A stretch of DNA of 63,027 nucleotides from Comamonas halotolerans (GTDB lineage: Bacteria; Pseudomonadota; Gammaproteobacteria; Burkholderiales; Burkholderiaceae_C). How positions within the stretch are numbered: the first letter of the stretch is position 1; each line of letters begins with the position of its first letter. Location of the stretch: positions 1 through 63,027 of the forward strand of contig NZ_JASAUZ010000008.1 in the NCBI RefSeq assembly GCF_030162935.1, written 5' to 3'. The notes under the pieces were generated by a model, which searched no databases, was not told where the DNA came from, and saw only the letters and a list, made by a program, of their open reading frames with translations. Of this stretch, positions 19,167-28,976 are shown one piece after another. A program made the position numbers and the translations under genes.

Positions 19167-19208
19167 TGCAGTATTTAAGCATTCCAGCTTGTTCATCAGC
19201 AGCAATCC

Positions 19209-19245
19209 AAAAAAAGACCTGCGCAAACATTGTCTGGCAGGTCTT
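19209..19245 (-). terminator. Rho-independent terminator downstream of 19286-19822
   Basis: On the minus strand AAGACCTGCC...GCAGGTCTT is followed by a T run. It separates the hypothetical gene upstream from the EVE gene. Confidence 0.75.
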
Positions 19246-19285
19246 GATGAAGCTGCGCTGCAGCGGTGGCCCGAGCACCAGCGGT

Positions 19286-19822
19286 CTATCGATCACTTGT
19301 AGGGGTGACGATGCCGGAGTGCAGCGAAAGTGCCTGTTCAACCACGCGAGCGCAGTCATTGATATGGCGTTGACCAAGATAGCGCAAAGCCCCGTAGCCT
19401 ACCGCTGCGGCAATGGCTTGCCCTGCAAAGGGGATGAATTTGGCGAATTGCTTGGCGCCCATGCGGGCACCCACGGTACGGGCAATGCGCAAAATCATCT
19501 GTCTGGTCAGCAGCTTGCCAATAAAGACGGAGCCAACCACCGACACTGCTTTTTGCACCTGCTCGCGCACTGTGGGGTCGAGCGCATCTATTTGCTCGGG
19601 AGACAAGCCGAATTCCTCACTGATGTCGGGCAGCAGCTTGGACAGAATGGCGGCATCCACGGCCCAGTCCAATCCAGGAATCGGCACCGCACTGGCAGCA
19701 CCGGCGACGAGTGCGCGTTTGTGCAGCTTGGCGCGGCTGCGCGCTATGGCTTGTTGCAGGTCTTCGGGGGTTTTGGGCATATGCCCCATGGATGGGGCAT
19801 TGTGCATGTCGCGAATTTTCAT
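19286..19822 (-). CDS. Conserved hypothetical protein, DUF697/IRG-C-terminus-like
   Basis: 178 aa. The core has RALVAGAASAVPIPGLDWAVDAA, helices rich in Gly and Ala, and KFIPFAGQAIAAAVGYGALRYLG. This pattern of small-residue hydrophobic helices resembles DUF697 proteins and the C-terminal part of IRG-like GTPases, but no GTPase domain is present. Probably membrane associated. It lies 12 nt downstream of the GlsB-like gene on the same strand, suggesting cotranscription and a stress or envelope role (inference). Confidence 0.65.
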   Translation of the reverse strand: MKIRDMHNAPSMGHMPKTPEDLQQAIARSRAKLHKRALVAGAASAVPIPGLDWAVDAAILSKLLPDISEEFGLSPEQIDALDPTVREQVQKAVSVVGSVFIGKLLTRQMILRIARTVGARMGAKQFAKFIPFAGQAIAAAVGYGALRYLGQRHINDCARVVEQALSLHSGIVTPTSDR

Positions 19823-19834
19823 AGGCGAAGGGCT

Positions 19835-20092
19835 TTAGGAGTTGGTTTTGCTGCGCACCAAGTTGTAGATGAACAGAACCACGATGGCGCCAATGATGGA
19901 TGCAATCCAGCCAGCACTGCTGCCCTCTGGATAAAAGCCCATGGCCGAACCTGCATAGCTTGCAAGGAAAGAGCCTACGATACCTAGAACGATGGTCATG
20001 ATCCAGCCCATGCTGTCATCGCCTGGCTTGAGCGCCCGGGCAATCAGACCAACGACCAAACCGACCAGCAAAGTACCCAGCAGTGAAAACAT
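19835..20092 (-). CDS. GlsB/YeaQ/YmgE family stress-response membrane protein
   Basis: 85 aa from ATG 20092 with a strong GGAGG site; the upstream frame is unconserved. Three membrane helices with the glycine-zipper pattern GLVVGLIARALKPGDDSMGWI, GIVGSFLASYAG and IIGAIVVLFIYNLV are diagnostic of this family. Members are induced in stationary or stress conditions; biochemical role unknown. Confidence 0.9.
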   Translation of the reverse strand: MFSLLGTLLVGLVVGLIARALKPGDDSMGWIMTIVLGIVGSFLASYAGSAMGFYPEGSSAGWIASIIGAIVVLFIYNLVRSKTNS

Positions 20093-20163
20093 TTGTATTC
20101 CTCCAAAAATGTGATGGTGCAACTCTAGAAGGGGCGGCAAGTGCTGTACGTCGGACAGAAGCT

Positions 20164-20964
20164 TTAATCGGCGCTGATAAAAGTCTGACTGCTTTTGCTT
20201 TGGGTGCTGGATGAGTCTAGCTGCTGTGTGCGATGCAGAGCATGGAGCATGAATTGGCGCAGCAATTTGGCAGCGTCGGGTGTGGGGGCGCACCGAAGCG
20301 GTGTAGCCGACGCCTGGGTTGCACCATGGCTATGCTGATCAAGCACGACATGATCAATATATGCCTGCATGGCTGCAGGGCTGAACTCTGGGTGAAACTG
20401 CACGCCCCATACGTTGTCGCGCCAACGAAAAGCATGGTGTGGTTCATGCGCGTTGGCTGCCAACAGGCATGCCTGCTGCGGTAGTCGACGCACACTTTGA
20501 TAGTGCACAATCTGCGCATCAAAGCATCTGGGCATGTGCTGCCAGACCGGGTCCTGCGATACATCTGCCTGAAGCTCCACAGCTACAGTCCCAATTTCCA
20601 GTCCTGTAGGGTGTTCGCTGACATGACCGCCCAGGGTTTTGGCCAGTAGCTGATGACCGAAGCAGATGCCGAGCACAGGAACGCCTGCCATGCAGACTTC
20701 ATGGAGCCAGTGTTCCAGAGCCTGCATCCAGGGCTCATTGTCGGTAACCATGGCGTGGGATCCACTGATCACTACGGCCAAGCAGTGTTGCGCAGCGGGG
20801 TAGGCTGGAGATGACGGCGCATCCAGTACGATCACAGCAGAGGGCTGTGTTGGTGCATTCTGTGGTGCGCCCAGGCCCGCCGCAATCCACTGTTCAAAAT
20901 CTCCCTGCTGACGTGCAACGTCGGGGAAGGTGCTGCCAGTTTTGACAATGTATAGAGGGCTCAT
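20164..20964 (-). CDS. Class I glutamine amidotransferase-like protein
   Basis: 266 aa from ATG 20964 (MSPLYIVKTGSTFPDVA). The nucleophile elbow GICFGHQLLAKTLGG and the HPEF motif complete the Cys-His-Glu triad of class I glutaminases. It is a stand-alone enzyme, similar to GuaA-like or YfeJ-like proteins that act on small molecules. No synthase partner is adjacent. Divergent from the AGCS symporter at 21143. Confidence 0.87.
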   Translation of the reverse strand: MSPLYIVKTGSTFPDVARQQGDFEQWIAAGLGAPQNAPTQPSAVIVLDAPSSPAYPAAQHCLAVVISGSHAMVTDNEPWMQALEHWLHEVCMAGVPVLGICFGHQLLAKTLGGHVSEHPTGLEIGTVAVELQADVSQDPVWQHMPRCFDAQIVHYQSVRRLPQQACLLAANAHEPHHAFRWRDNVWGVQFHPEFSPAAMQAYIDHVVLDQHSHGATQASATPLRCAPTPDAAKLLRQFMLHALHRTQQLDSSSTQSKSSQTFISAD

Positions 20965-21142
20965 GTCATTTTTCTGTATAAAAACTATGCAGAAAAACAA
21001 GCAATTTATGCGCCACACAACAGGCGTTGAAGGGTGAAAGTACATGTTGCTGTGCACGACCCGCATGGCAGGAGGAGAATGTCGCCCTTGCGGTTGGGAG
21101 TGCTGTCTGGCTCCTGCCTCGGAAACTCAAGAAAAATACGGT

Positions 21143-22495
21143 ATGCAACAACTCACAGAATGGCTCCAGGATCTGAACGGATTGGTCTGGGGCGTCCCAA
21201 TGATCGTGCTCATCTTGGGAACAGGCTTTTATTTGCAATTACGCCTGGGCTTCATGCCATTGCGCAACATTGGCTATGGCTTTCGCATGATCTGGAAAAG
21301 CCGCTCCGTAGATGACAAAGCCCATGGTGATATTTCTCCTTATGCAGCCTTGATGACAGCGCTGTCTGCCACCGTAGGTACTGGCAATATTGCCGGGGTT
21401 GCGACGGCGATCGCGGTGGGTGGCCCAGGTGCTGTTTTCTGGATGTGGATGACAGCGCTGGTGGGCATGGCCACCAAATATGCTGAGGTTGTGGTTGCTG
21501 TGAAGTACCGGGAAAAGAACGCCAACGGGCAGTGGGTGGGTGGACCCATGTACGCGATCAAGAACGGGCTGTCCCCCAAGTGGCGCTGGCTTGCCACTGC
21601 GTTTGCGCTGTTTGGTGGTTTGGGTGGCTTTGGTATTGGTGCCATGGTGCAGGCCAACGGTATTTCCTCGGCCATTGAAGGTGCGTTTGGTCTGGAAACA
21701 TGGATCACTGGTTTGGTGATTGCAGCCTTGACGGCCGCGGTGGTGCTGGGCGGGATCAAACGCATTGGCGCCGTGGCCGAAAAGCTCGTGCCATCAATGT
21801 GCGTGGTGTATATCTTGTGCGTGTTATGGGTGCTGGCATCGTTCTATGAACAGATTCCGGCAGCCTTTGCACTGATTTTTGAGCAAGCTTTCAACCCTAC
21901 CGCAGCGGTGGGTGGCTTTGCCGGATCGACTGTGTTGATGGCCATTCGCATGGGCGTGGCACGTGGTATTTTCTCTAACGAAGCCGGTTTGGGCACTGCA
22001 GGGATTGCGCAGGCCGCAGGCAAGAGCAAAGACCCCGTGTTCTCAGGCATTGTCGGCATGATGGGAACCTTTATCGACACCATCATCGTGTGCACCATGA
22101 CGGGTCTGGCAATTGTGGTCAGCGGCGTGTGGAACAGTGGTGCCAGCGGGGCTATTTTGAGTACGCAAAGCTTTGAGGCGGCCATGCCAGGTATTGGCAA
22201 GTATTTCCTGGCAGTTTCCCTGGCGCTGTTTGCTTTCACCACCATCCTAGGCTGGGCCTATTACGGAGAGAAATGCTGGAACTATCTGGTTGGCCCCGTT
22301 TGCGAAAAGCCATTCCGGATTCTGTGGGTGCTGGGCGTGTTTGTGGGGGCTGTTGTCACACTGGATGTGGCGTGGCTGGTAGCAGATACCCTGAATGCGC
22401 TGATGGCCATTCCCAATCTGATTTCGCTGCTGCTGCTCTCACCTGTGATTGCCAAGTTGACGAAAGATTACTTTGAGGCCAAAAAACGGGCTTGA
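21143..22495 (+). CDS. Sodium:alanine/glycine symporter (AGCS family)
   Basis: 450 aa from ATG 21143 (MQQLTEWLQDLNGLVWG); the open frame continues upstream without conservation. Family patterns: GTGFYLQLRLGFMPLR, SATVGTGNIAGVATAIAVGGPGAVFWMWMTALVGMATKY split over two helices, GGPMYAIKNGL, and FSNEAGLGTAGIAQAA. About eleven membrane helices. It imports alanine or glycine with Na+ (family knowledge). Single-gene unit. Confidence 0.93.
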   Translation: MQQLTEWLQDLNGLVWGVPMIVLILGTGFYLQLRLGFMPLRNIGYGFRMIWKSRSVDDKAHGDISPYAALMTALSATVGTGNIAGVATAIAVGGPGAVFWMWMTALVGMATKYAEVVVAVKYREKNANGQWVGGPMYAIKNGLSPKWRWLATAFALFGGLGGFGIGAMVQANGISSAIEGAFGLETWITGLVIAALTAAVVLGGIKRIGAVAEKLVPSMCVVYILCVLWVLASFYEQIPAAFALIFEQAFNPTAAVGGFAGSTVLMAIRMGVARGIFSNEAGLGTAGIAQAAGKSKDPVFSGIVGMMGTFIDTIIVCTMTGLAIVVSGVWNSGASGAILSTQSFEAAMPGIGKYFLAVSLALFAFTTILGWAYYGEKCWNYLVGPVCEKPFRILWVLGVFVGAVVTLDVAWLVADTLNALMAIPNLISLLLLSPVIAKLTKDYFEAKKRA

Positions 22496-22595
22496 GGTAA
22501 ATCCACCATCTTCACATCAAGAGCGCTGTTGGCGCTGTCTAAACTTGGCATATCTCTCGGAAAGAGAGTCAAGCAGTGGCAGGCCTCAGCGCTTT

Positions 22596-23606
22596 TTATG
22601 CGCCGGGCCTGGGCGCCAAGTTCACATCATCCGAGAAGTAAGCACGCAAGTGCTGCAATGCATTGGGGCTTTTCATGCCAGCGCGCTCAAGTACCTCATC
22701 CACGCTGCAACCAGCCTCTATCCACTGCACCAAGACGGTGTTGCGCAGCACCTGGGGCCCCATGCGTGCAGGCTCTGGCAGCTTGGCAGCCAACGCAGCT
22801 TGTCTGAGTGTCTTGGTGACCAGGTGCAGCAAAGTGTGGTTGGACAACTGTGGTGCTTTGCGCGTGCAAAACAAGGCGCTCTGTCCTTGCATGGCGTGGT
22901 AACCAGCTCGCGCTTGTAGCCAGTAGCGCAATGCCGCGAATAACTTGTCTGAAACGGGGAGGGTGCGGCTTTGCTTGTCACGTGCTCCAACTACCTGGAT
23001 TGCTTCGATCTTTTGGGGCGCATCTTCAGTCCAGCGCAAGTTTCCCATTTCCAAAAAACGCACTTCTTCGGGCGTTAGCCCTAGCTCCATCAGCAGCATG
23101 AGCACAGCGCGGTCACGGCAGCTGATGAGGTCATCCGGAGCAGGTAATTGCCGCTCCAGCGCGCGCCACATACGGGGCGACAAAATAGCTCCTTTGGGAT
23201 CCTCGCTGGGGGGCAAATCTTGCGCAGTCAGTCCTTGCGCAGGGTTGCTGGACACCCAGTGGTGCAGAAGGGCATGGTCATACACTCGATCGAGCACGCG
23301 CCAATAACGTCGGCGGGTGATGTCACTGGGTTGGCTGCGCTTGGGGCTTTGCGGACCGAGGTTGATGAAGGCCAGTACTTGTTGCGGCGTGGCCTGGGCC
23401 CACGCATGGGGATCGCCGTCTACATTACCGCCTGCCAGAAAACGTAGCCAGGACTGCCATATAAAGCCGTAGGGTTTGGCGGCATCCGGGCTTAATGGTT
23501 CCCAAGGATTCTGGCCACAGGTGAGCAACCAATGCTGGTAGGCATTGTCTCCACGCATGACTGAAATCGAGGCCGCTGAAGAATCTTCCATACAAAAGGT
23601 CTGCAA
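22596..23606 (-). CDS. Tyrosine recombinase-like protein, probably catalytically degenerate
   Basis: 336 aa (start ATG 23606 or the Met five codons in). An N-terminal SAM-like domain precedes a C-terminal lambda-integrase fold. Active-site motifs depart from consensus: the first Arg region reads LGLTPEEVRFL where XerC/D have GLRxSEL, and the HxLRH box reads GPQVLRNT. A candidate nucleophile remains in LRAYFSDDVN. This is not the housekeeping XerC or XerD. It may be a fixed chromosomal relative with a lost or altered activity. A dispersed repeat follows its 5' side. Confidence 0.72.
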   Translation of the reverse strand: MQTFCMEDSSAASISVMRGDNAYQHWLLTCGQNPWEPLSPDAAKPYGFIWQSWLRFLAGGNVDGDPHAWAQATPQQVLAFINLGPQSPKRSQPSDITRRRYWRVLDRVYDHALLHHWVSSNPAQGLTAQDLPPSEDPKGAILSPRMWRALERQLPAPDDLISCRDRAVLMLLMELGLTPEEVRFLEMGNLRWTEDAPQKIEAIQVVGARDKQSRTLPVSDKLFAALRYWLQARAGYHAMQGQSALFCTRKAPQLSNHTLLHLVTKTLRQAALAAKLPEPARMGPQVLRNTVLVQWIEAGCSVDEVLERAGMKSPNALQHLRAYFSDDVNLAPRPGA

Positions 23607-23660
23607 AGCTTGGAAAAAGTTAGGTCAGTGCAGAGCTTACACAACGGATTCATTCATTTA

Positions 23661-23784
23661 GACCCGCTAATACAACTATTGATACGTTGTTGCTTCGCCT
23701 TGTCGTACGCCAGTACTGCCTGCGGCTTCGCGCCTCGTCTCAATCGCAAACCTTCGGTTTGCTGGGTAGTGTTAGCAACTCTTA
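23661..23784 (+). repeat. Dispersed MITE-like repeat, copy 3
   Basis: Same family as 7009-7130, with ends GACCCGCTAATAC and GGGTAGTGTTAGCAACTCT and hairpin CAAACCTTCGGTTTG. Its right edge supplies the stop codon (TTA at 23782-23784 on the plus strand) of the sensor gene on the minus strand, so the element touches that reading frame. Confidence 0.8.
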
Positions 23785-25893
23785 ATGTAGCAAGGAATTG
23801 AAGCTGGAACCTGTTGCTGAGAGTTCTTCCACGGCAAGTTCCATCAGTTCTGTGGCGGAGCCTCTGAATTGCAAGGTAGAGATAAAGCCGAGCTTCAATT
23901 CTTTGATTTCGAATTTGTCGTAGTTCACCTGTGCTGCACGGATGGATTCAGACAGGGCCTGCATCCTTGCACCAAACGATTGGGCATCTTTGATGCCTAG
24001 CAGCAGCAGTGCCAGCTGGTCTTCGCCAATGCGTGCCAGTGTGTCTGTACTGCGTAGTTGATGCTGAAGCAGCTGTGAAAGCTGTCGAAGTACGCTGCCG
24101 TAGTTGTGTACCTTCGGCTGCGAGGCAGGTGTTGGATATGGAATGAGCTGGATTATGGCCACGCCGACATGATTGGATTTTTGGCGCGCTGTCAGCAAGC
24201 TATTGCTCAAACGGTCCATAAACAGTTTCTCGGAGGGCAGACTGGTTTCTCTGTCATGCAGCTCAGTATGCAAAAGCGTGAGGTCAGGCTCGGTGCGTAC
24301 ACTGACATCACTGATGACTGCAATAAAGTGGTGGGGGCGCTGGAACTCATTCAGTACTGCAGAAATCGACAGGCGCTGCATCCACATCGTGCGGTTGCTG
24401 CGCATCAACATGATCTCGTGTTGCCAGTAATGCTGCGTGGCAACGGTTTGCCACAGCTTGCTCATGTCCTCCGAGCCGTCGGCATCTTCATAAAATGATT
24501 CCAGACCCACGCCAATGCACTGCTCACGAGATTTCTCCATCATTCGCTCGAAAGCAGGGTTTACATCAGAAATGTTGTGATTGGCATCAACGATGGCCAC
24601 ACCTTCTTTGACATGTTGAAACACGCTGGCGGCAATGCGCAATTGCGCGTCGGTGCGCTTGCGCTCGGAAATGTCTTGTAAAAAGCCCACAAAGAGCGTG
24701 CCGGAAGCGGTCAATGCCTTGCCGATGGTCATTTGCAGCGGCACGTGGCGTCCGTCTTTTCGCAGGCCCACCACTTCGCGACCATTGACAGTAATAGGCT
24801 TGTTGGGCTGGCCAATGTGTTTGAGCAGATGTCCATTGTGCTGCTCAGCCAGTGGAGAGGGCATGAGCATGGAGATGTTGTGACCAATGACTTCGTCTCT
24901 GGAATAACCGAAGATGCGTTGTGCCGCAGCGTTGAAATCTTGAACAATGCCTTTTTCATCGATGGTGATAACGCCGTCTGCAGCAGTTTCGACTGTGGCA
25001 TTCAAGCGCGCATCACGCACAGAAACGGCTCGCCACAAATCGCGATATCGAAGGATGGCATTGAGCAGCCCCAGGACCAGGAACAAACCCAGAGCCAGAG
25101 CTGCAATGAGCAATGCCAATGTGTGGTTGTCGTTGATGTACAGACCATGTACAGCAGATGTATTGCCCGGTGGCGAATTCTCTGCAATGCGCAGTGCGTG
25201 CATGGAGCCGTAGTGCATGCTTGAAATGGCAGCTGTCATCAGCAACGCCGGCAAGCACCGCTGGTACCACCGCGTTGTTGCTGCCTTGCGGTGGCATATC
25301 CACCGTTGTGTCATGAACGCACCAAGAACAAATGCCAACCCTGCTGCAAATGATGCAAAGGCCCACGGAAACTGAAAGGCGACCTTATCCGGCAGCGGCA
25401 TAGAAGCAATACCTATGTAGTGCATGGCGGTAAGACCAAGGCTTACCAGCAGGCTGCTGCTAACAATTCTTTGATTGGAAAGGGGCTGTTGCTGCAAAGA
25501 CCACAAGGCAAACCAGGCAGTCCCAATGCCGCTAGCAATAGAAACACCTGTTCCTAGCAGGCTATAGCTAATAGGTGGAGGGCGATCCATGGCCAGCATG
25601 CCGATGAAGTGCATGGACCAGATGCCCAAGCCTAAGACCAGGCTTGAACACAGCAAGGAAACTCGCCTGTGACTCAGTGCCGCTGCTTGGCGGTTGATGT
25701 GTGCCATGAGGAATGCAGCACAACTACTGGTGAGAGCCAGTAGTAAAGAAAGTGCCACCAAGCGACTGTTGTGGTGAACCTGGCTGAGATGCGCCACAGT
25801 CGAATTGTCAAAAACAATTGGAGTTAACACGTTGATTTCCTTTGGAAAGCGAACGTCGTTTGTTTGTGAATCTACATTACATGACGTAGACAA
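23782..25893 (-). CDS. MHYT-PAS-PAS sensory protein with degenerate GGDEF domain
   Basis: 703 aa by the longest frame; a GTG at 25830 with AAAGGAA 6 nt upstream is the likelier start (about 682 aa). Residues about 45-270 hold seven membrane helices with MHYT motifs (SMHFIGMLA, AMHYIGIAS, SMHYGSMHA), proposed to sense gas or redox through a metal. Two PAS domains follow (ITIDEKGIVQDFNAAAQRIFGYSRDEVIG; then DVNPAFERMMEKS). The C-terminal domain looks like GGDEF but reads RIGEDQLALLL at the signature, so diguanylate cyclase activity is unlikely. The C-terminus abuts a dispersed repeat. Confidence 0.83.
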   Translation of the reverse strand: MSTSCNVDSQTNDVRFPKEINVLTPIVFDNSTVAHLSQVHHNSRLVALSLLLALTSSCAAFLMAHINRQAAALSHRRVSLLCSSLVLGLGIWSMHFIGMLAMDRPPPISYSLLGTGVSIASGIGTAWFALWSLQQQPLSNQRIVSSSLLVSLGLTAMHYIGIASMPLPDKVAFQFPWAFASFAAGLAFVLGAFMTQRWICHRKAATTRWYQRCLPALLMTAAISSMHYGSMHALRIAENSPPGNTSAVHGLYINDNHTLALLIAALALGLFLVLGLLNAILRYRDLWRAVSVRDARLNATVETAADGVITIDEKGIVQDFNAAAQRIFGYSRDEVIGHNISMLMPSPLAEQHNGHLLKHIGQPNKPITVNGREVVGLRKDGRHVPLQMTIGKALTASGTLFVGFLQDISERKRTDAQLRIAASVFQHVKEGVAIVDANHNISDVNPAFERMMEKSREQCIGVGLESFYEDADGSEDMSKLWQTVATQHYWQHEIMLMRSNRTMWMQRLSISAVLNEFQRPHHFIAVISDVSVRTEPDLTLLHTELHDRETSLPSEKLFMDRLSNSLLTARQKSNHVGVAIIQLIPYPTPASQPKVHNYGSVLRQLSQLLQHQLRSTDTLARIGEDQLALLLLGIKDAQSFGARMQALSESIRAAQVNYDKFEIKELKLGFISTLQFRGSATELMELAVEELSATGSSFNSLLH

Positions 25894-25988
25894 GACCCCT
25901 TGACAATTGCCAACGACACAATTCGCAACATTTGTGAATTCTTTTTATATTTGTCCGATTTGTCTAGAGGAGTAGTGCCGAGAGGGTT

Positions 25989-26636
25989 TCACTGCGCTGC
26001 TGCTGCTTGTAGTCCATTGCGGAAGTGTTCTTGAACAGCGCGACGTGCAGACTCCGCATCACGTGCACAGATGCAGCGCATGATGTCGGAATGTTCCCTG
26101 AGACTGTCTTCAATACGGCCTTGACGGAACAAGGATTGATGACGGTTCAGTTTCATGACTTTGCGCAGGTCTGCGACCGTTTGGGTCAGAAAACGGTTGT
26201 TGCACAGCTTGAGCAGTTGCAAATGGAACTGCTCATTAAGCTGAAAGAAGAGGTTGGCATCATGAACGGCAGCTTCCAGCTGCTGGTGCATGGTTTTCAG
26301 GGCCTGCAGATCAGAATCAGTGGCTTTTTCTGCAACAACTGCGGCAGCATCGCTTTCCAGCAAGGAGAGCAAGTGATAAACATCACGCAAGTCTTGCTCC
26401 GAGACCTCGGTGACATATGCACCTCGGCGCACTTTCATAGTGACCAAGCCTTCAGCGGCTAAAACCTTGAGTGCTTCGCGCAATGGAGTGCGGCTGATGC
26501 CAAACTCCTCCACCATTTTCATTTCGTCAATCCAGCTTCCGGGCTCCAGCTCACGGTTGTATATACGTTGGCGAATGAGCTCTGCAACCTCTACATACAA
26601 AGGTTTGGGGGCAAAAAGGGCGGTCGTATCCGTCAT
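25989..26636 (-). CDS. GntR family (FCD/FadR subfamily) transcriptional regulator
   Basis: 215 aa. N-terminal winged helix (AELIRQRIYNRELEPGSWIDEMKMVEEFGISRTPLREAL..., residues 15-75) and an all-helical FCD ligand domain with the metal-binding pattern D...H (QFHLQLL, LREHSDIM). It is divergent from methylmalonyl-CoA mutase with about 50 nt between the genes, so it very probably controls the propionyl-CoA/methylmalonyl-CoA genes and binds a related acid or CoA ester. Confidence 0.9.
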   Translation of the reverse strand: MTDTTALFAPKPLYVEVAELIRQRIYNRELEPGSWIDEMKMVEEFGISRTPLREALKVLAAEGLVTMKVRRGAYVTEVSEQDLRDVYHLLSLLESDAAAVVAEKATDSDLQALKTMHQQLEAAVHDANLFFQLNEQFHLQLLKLCNNRFLTQTVADLRKVMKLNRHQSLFRQGRIEDSLREHSDIMRCICARDAESARRAVQEHFRNGLQAAAAQ

Positions 26637-26642
26637 TAGTGT

Positions 26643-26695
26643 CCTAGTACTAACCCTAGGTAGGGTCCGGTAGTTATGTATTCATAATTATGAAT
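26643..26695. promoter_or_regulatory. Divergent regulatory region with two dyads (putative GntR operator)
   Basis: A perfect 16-bp palindrome ATTCATAATTATGAAT occupies 26680-26695, and a second dyad, CCTAG-N8-CTAGG, occupies 26643-26660. Both lie between the divergent GntR gene and the mutase gene. The palindrome overlaps the first possible ATG (26690) of the mutase frame, which argues that translation begins further downstream. Assignment to this GntR protein is inference. Confidence 0.5.
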
Positions 26696-28948
26696 CACAA
26701 CACGTGCTGGACAACTGGCGTTTTCCAGCAGAAGACCACAATGGAGACGGTTGGAGCCATGGGCATCGATGCAAAGCAGGGCCAGACAGCGGCCACAAAA
26801 ACAGAAGAATTTCGTACAGCCAGCGTGGCAGATTGGGAGAAGGCCTCGGCCAAGACAGCTCCAGGTGGAGACATCAACAACCTCAACTGGACAACTCCAG
26901 ACGGTATTACCGTCAAGCCCCTGTATACCGCGGAAGATACGCAAGATCTTCCCTATACCAATACTCTGCCTGGTTTTGAGCCTTATATCCGTGGGCCTCA
27001 AAGCACGATGTATGCAGGGCGTCCCTGGACGATCCGCCAATATGCGGGCTTTTCCACTGCCGAAGAATCCAACGCCTTCTACCGCAAGGCTTTGGCTGCG
27101 GGTGGTCAAGGCGTTTCAGTCGCGTTTGACCTGGCCACGCACCGTGGTTATGACTCCGACCATCCCCGTGTGACGGGTGACGTGGGCAAGGCTGGTGTGG
27201 CGATTGACTCGGTCGAGGACATGAAGATACTGTTTGACCAGATCCCGCTGGACAAGGTGTCTGTTTCCATGACCATGAACGGCGCAGTGCTGCCCGTGCT
27301 GGCTGGCTATGTGGTAGCTGCTGAAGAGCAGGGCGTATCACAAGACAAGCTCTCCGGAACCATTCAGAACGACATTCTGAAAGAGTTCATGGTGCGCAAC
27401 ACCTATATCTATCCGCCCAAGCCATCGATGCGCATCATTGGCGACATCATCGAGTACACAAGCAATCACATGCCCAAGTTCAACTCGATCTCGATCTCGG
27501 GCTACCACATGCAAGAAGCAGGCGCCAATCAGGCGCTGGAGATGGCGTTTACGCTGGCAGACGGCAAGGAATATGTGAAGACTGCGATTGCCAAGGGCAT
27601 GGATGTGGATGCTTTTGCCGGGCGTCTGTCCTTCTTCTGGGCAGTAGGCATGAATTTCTATCTTGAAATTGCCAAGATGCGCGCTGCGCGCCTGCTGTGG
27701 TGCCGCATCATGAAGGGATTCAATGCCAAGAACCCAAAGAGCCTGATGTTGCGCACACACAGCCAGACTTCGGGTTGGAGCTTGACGGAGCAAGATCCGT
27801 ACAACAACGTGGTTCGTACCACCATTGAGGCCATGGCTGCTGTGTTTGGCGGTACGCAATCGCTGCACACCAATGCGCTGGACGAAGCCATTGCCTTGCC
27901 CACCGAATTTTCGGCCCGTATCGCACGCAATACACAGCTGATCATTCAGGAAGAAACTCACATCACCAACGTGATCGACCCTTGGGCAGGCTCTTACATG
28001 ATGGAAAAGCTGACCCAGGACATGGCTGACAAGGCCTGGGCCATCATCGAAGAAGTGGATGCGATGGGTGGCATGACCGCGGCAGTGGACAGCGGCTGGG
28101 CCAAGCTCAAGATCGAAGCGGCTGCAGCAGAAAAGCAGGCCCGCATCGACTCCGGCAAGGAAGTCATCGTGGGGGTTAACAAATATAAGCTGGCCAAGGA
28201 AGACGCTGTTGATATTCTGGAAATTGACAACGTCAAGGTCCGCGAAAGCCAGATCGCCCGTTTGAACAGCATCAAGCAGCAGCGCGATGCTGCCAAGGTG
28301 CAGCAGGCTCTGGATGCACTGACCGCAGCCGCAGAAAGCGGTGAGGGCAATCTGCTGGACTTGTCCATCAAGGCGATCCGTTTGCGTGCGACAGTGGGTG
28401 AAGTGTCGGACGCGTTGGAAAAAGTTTTTGGCCGCCATCGCGCGGATACCCAAAAGGTGACTGGTGTGTACGCTGCTGCTTATGACTCTGCAGATGGTTG
28501 GGAAAAACTCAAGGGAGAAATCAACGCAGCAGCGGAGCAACTGGGCCGTCGTCCTCGCGTGATGATTGCCAAACTGGGGCAGGACGGCCATGACCGCGGC
28601 GCTAAAGTCGTGGCCACAGCCTTTGCTGATCTGGGTTTTGACGTGGACATGGGCCCACTGTTCCAGACTCCGGAAGAATGCGCACGCCAGGCCATTGAAA
28701 ATGACGTGCATGCCGTGGGTGTCTCCACGCTGGCGGCAGGTCATAAAACCCTTGTGCCCGCCATCATTGAAGAGCTGAAAAAACAAGGTGCCGATGACAT
28801 CATCGTGTTTGTTGGCGGTGTGGTGCCTGCGCAGGATTACGACTTCCTGTTCCAGTCGGGGGTGAAGGGCGTGTACGGCCCTGGTACGCCCATCCCTGCC
28901 AGCGCCAAAGATGTGCTGGAGAACATCAAAAAGGCGGCATCGCTCTAA
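26690..28948 (+). CDS. scpA: Methylmalonyl-CoA mutase (single-chain, B12-dependent)
   Basis: Up to 752 aa. The catalytic TIM barrel has [31 protein letters not shown] and [17 protein letters not shown]; the C-terminal cobalamin domain has the base-off motif [11 protein letters not shown] near residue 629. It interconverts (R)-methylmalonyl-CoA and succinyl-CoA. ATGs at 26741 and 26759 are better candidates than 26690, which lies in a palindrome; none has a strong ribosome site. MeaB follows 28 nt downstream, then propionyl-CoA carboxylase, giving propionyl-CoA to succinyl-CoA in one locus. Confidence 0.95.
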   Translation: MNHNTCWTTGVFQQKTTMETVGAMGIDAKQGQTAATKTEEFRTASVADWEKASAKTAPGGDINNLNWTTPDGITVKPLYTAEDTQDLPYTNTLPGFEPYIRGPQSTMYAGRPWTIRQYAGFSTAEESNAFYRKALAAGGQGVSVAFDLATHRGYDSDHPRVTGDVGKAGVAIDSVEDMKILFDQIPLDKVSVSMTMNGAVLPVLAGYVVAAEEQGVSQDKLSGTIQNDILKEFMVRNTYIYPPKPSMRIIGDIIEYTSNHMPKFNSISISGYHMQEAGANQALEMAFTLADGKEYVKTAIAKGMDVDAFAGRLSFFWAVGMNFYLEIAKMRAARLLWCRIMKGFNAKNPKSLMLRTHSQTSGWSLTEQDPYNNVVRTTIEAMAAVFGGTQSLHTNALDEAIALPTEFSARIARNTQLIIQEETHITNVIDPWAGSYMMEKLTQDMADKAWAIIEEVDAMGGMTAAVDSGWAKLKIEAAAAEKQARIDSGKEVIVGVNKYKLAKEDAVDILEIDNVKVRESQIARLNSIKQQRDAAKVQQALDALTAAAESGEGNLLDLSIKAIRLRATVGEVSDALEKVFGRHRADTQKVTGVYAAAYDSADGWEKLKGEINAAAEQLGRRPRVMIAKLGQDGHDRGAKVVATAFADLGFDVDMGPLFQTPEECARQAIENDVHAVGVSTLAAGHKTLVPAIIEELKKQGADDIIVFVGGVVPAQDYDFLFQSGVKGVYGPGTPIPASAKDVLENIKKAASL

Positions 28949-28976
28949 GCAGGCATGCATTGATCAAGAGGATGTT

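Noticed and set aside
27338..28960. 540-codon open frame antisense to methylmalonyl-CoA mutase
   Set aside because: Shadow of the mutase gene's codon bias; the plus strand has full family motifs and the antisense product has none.
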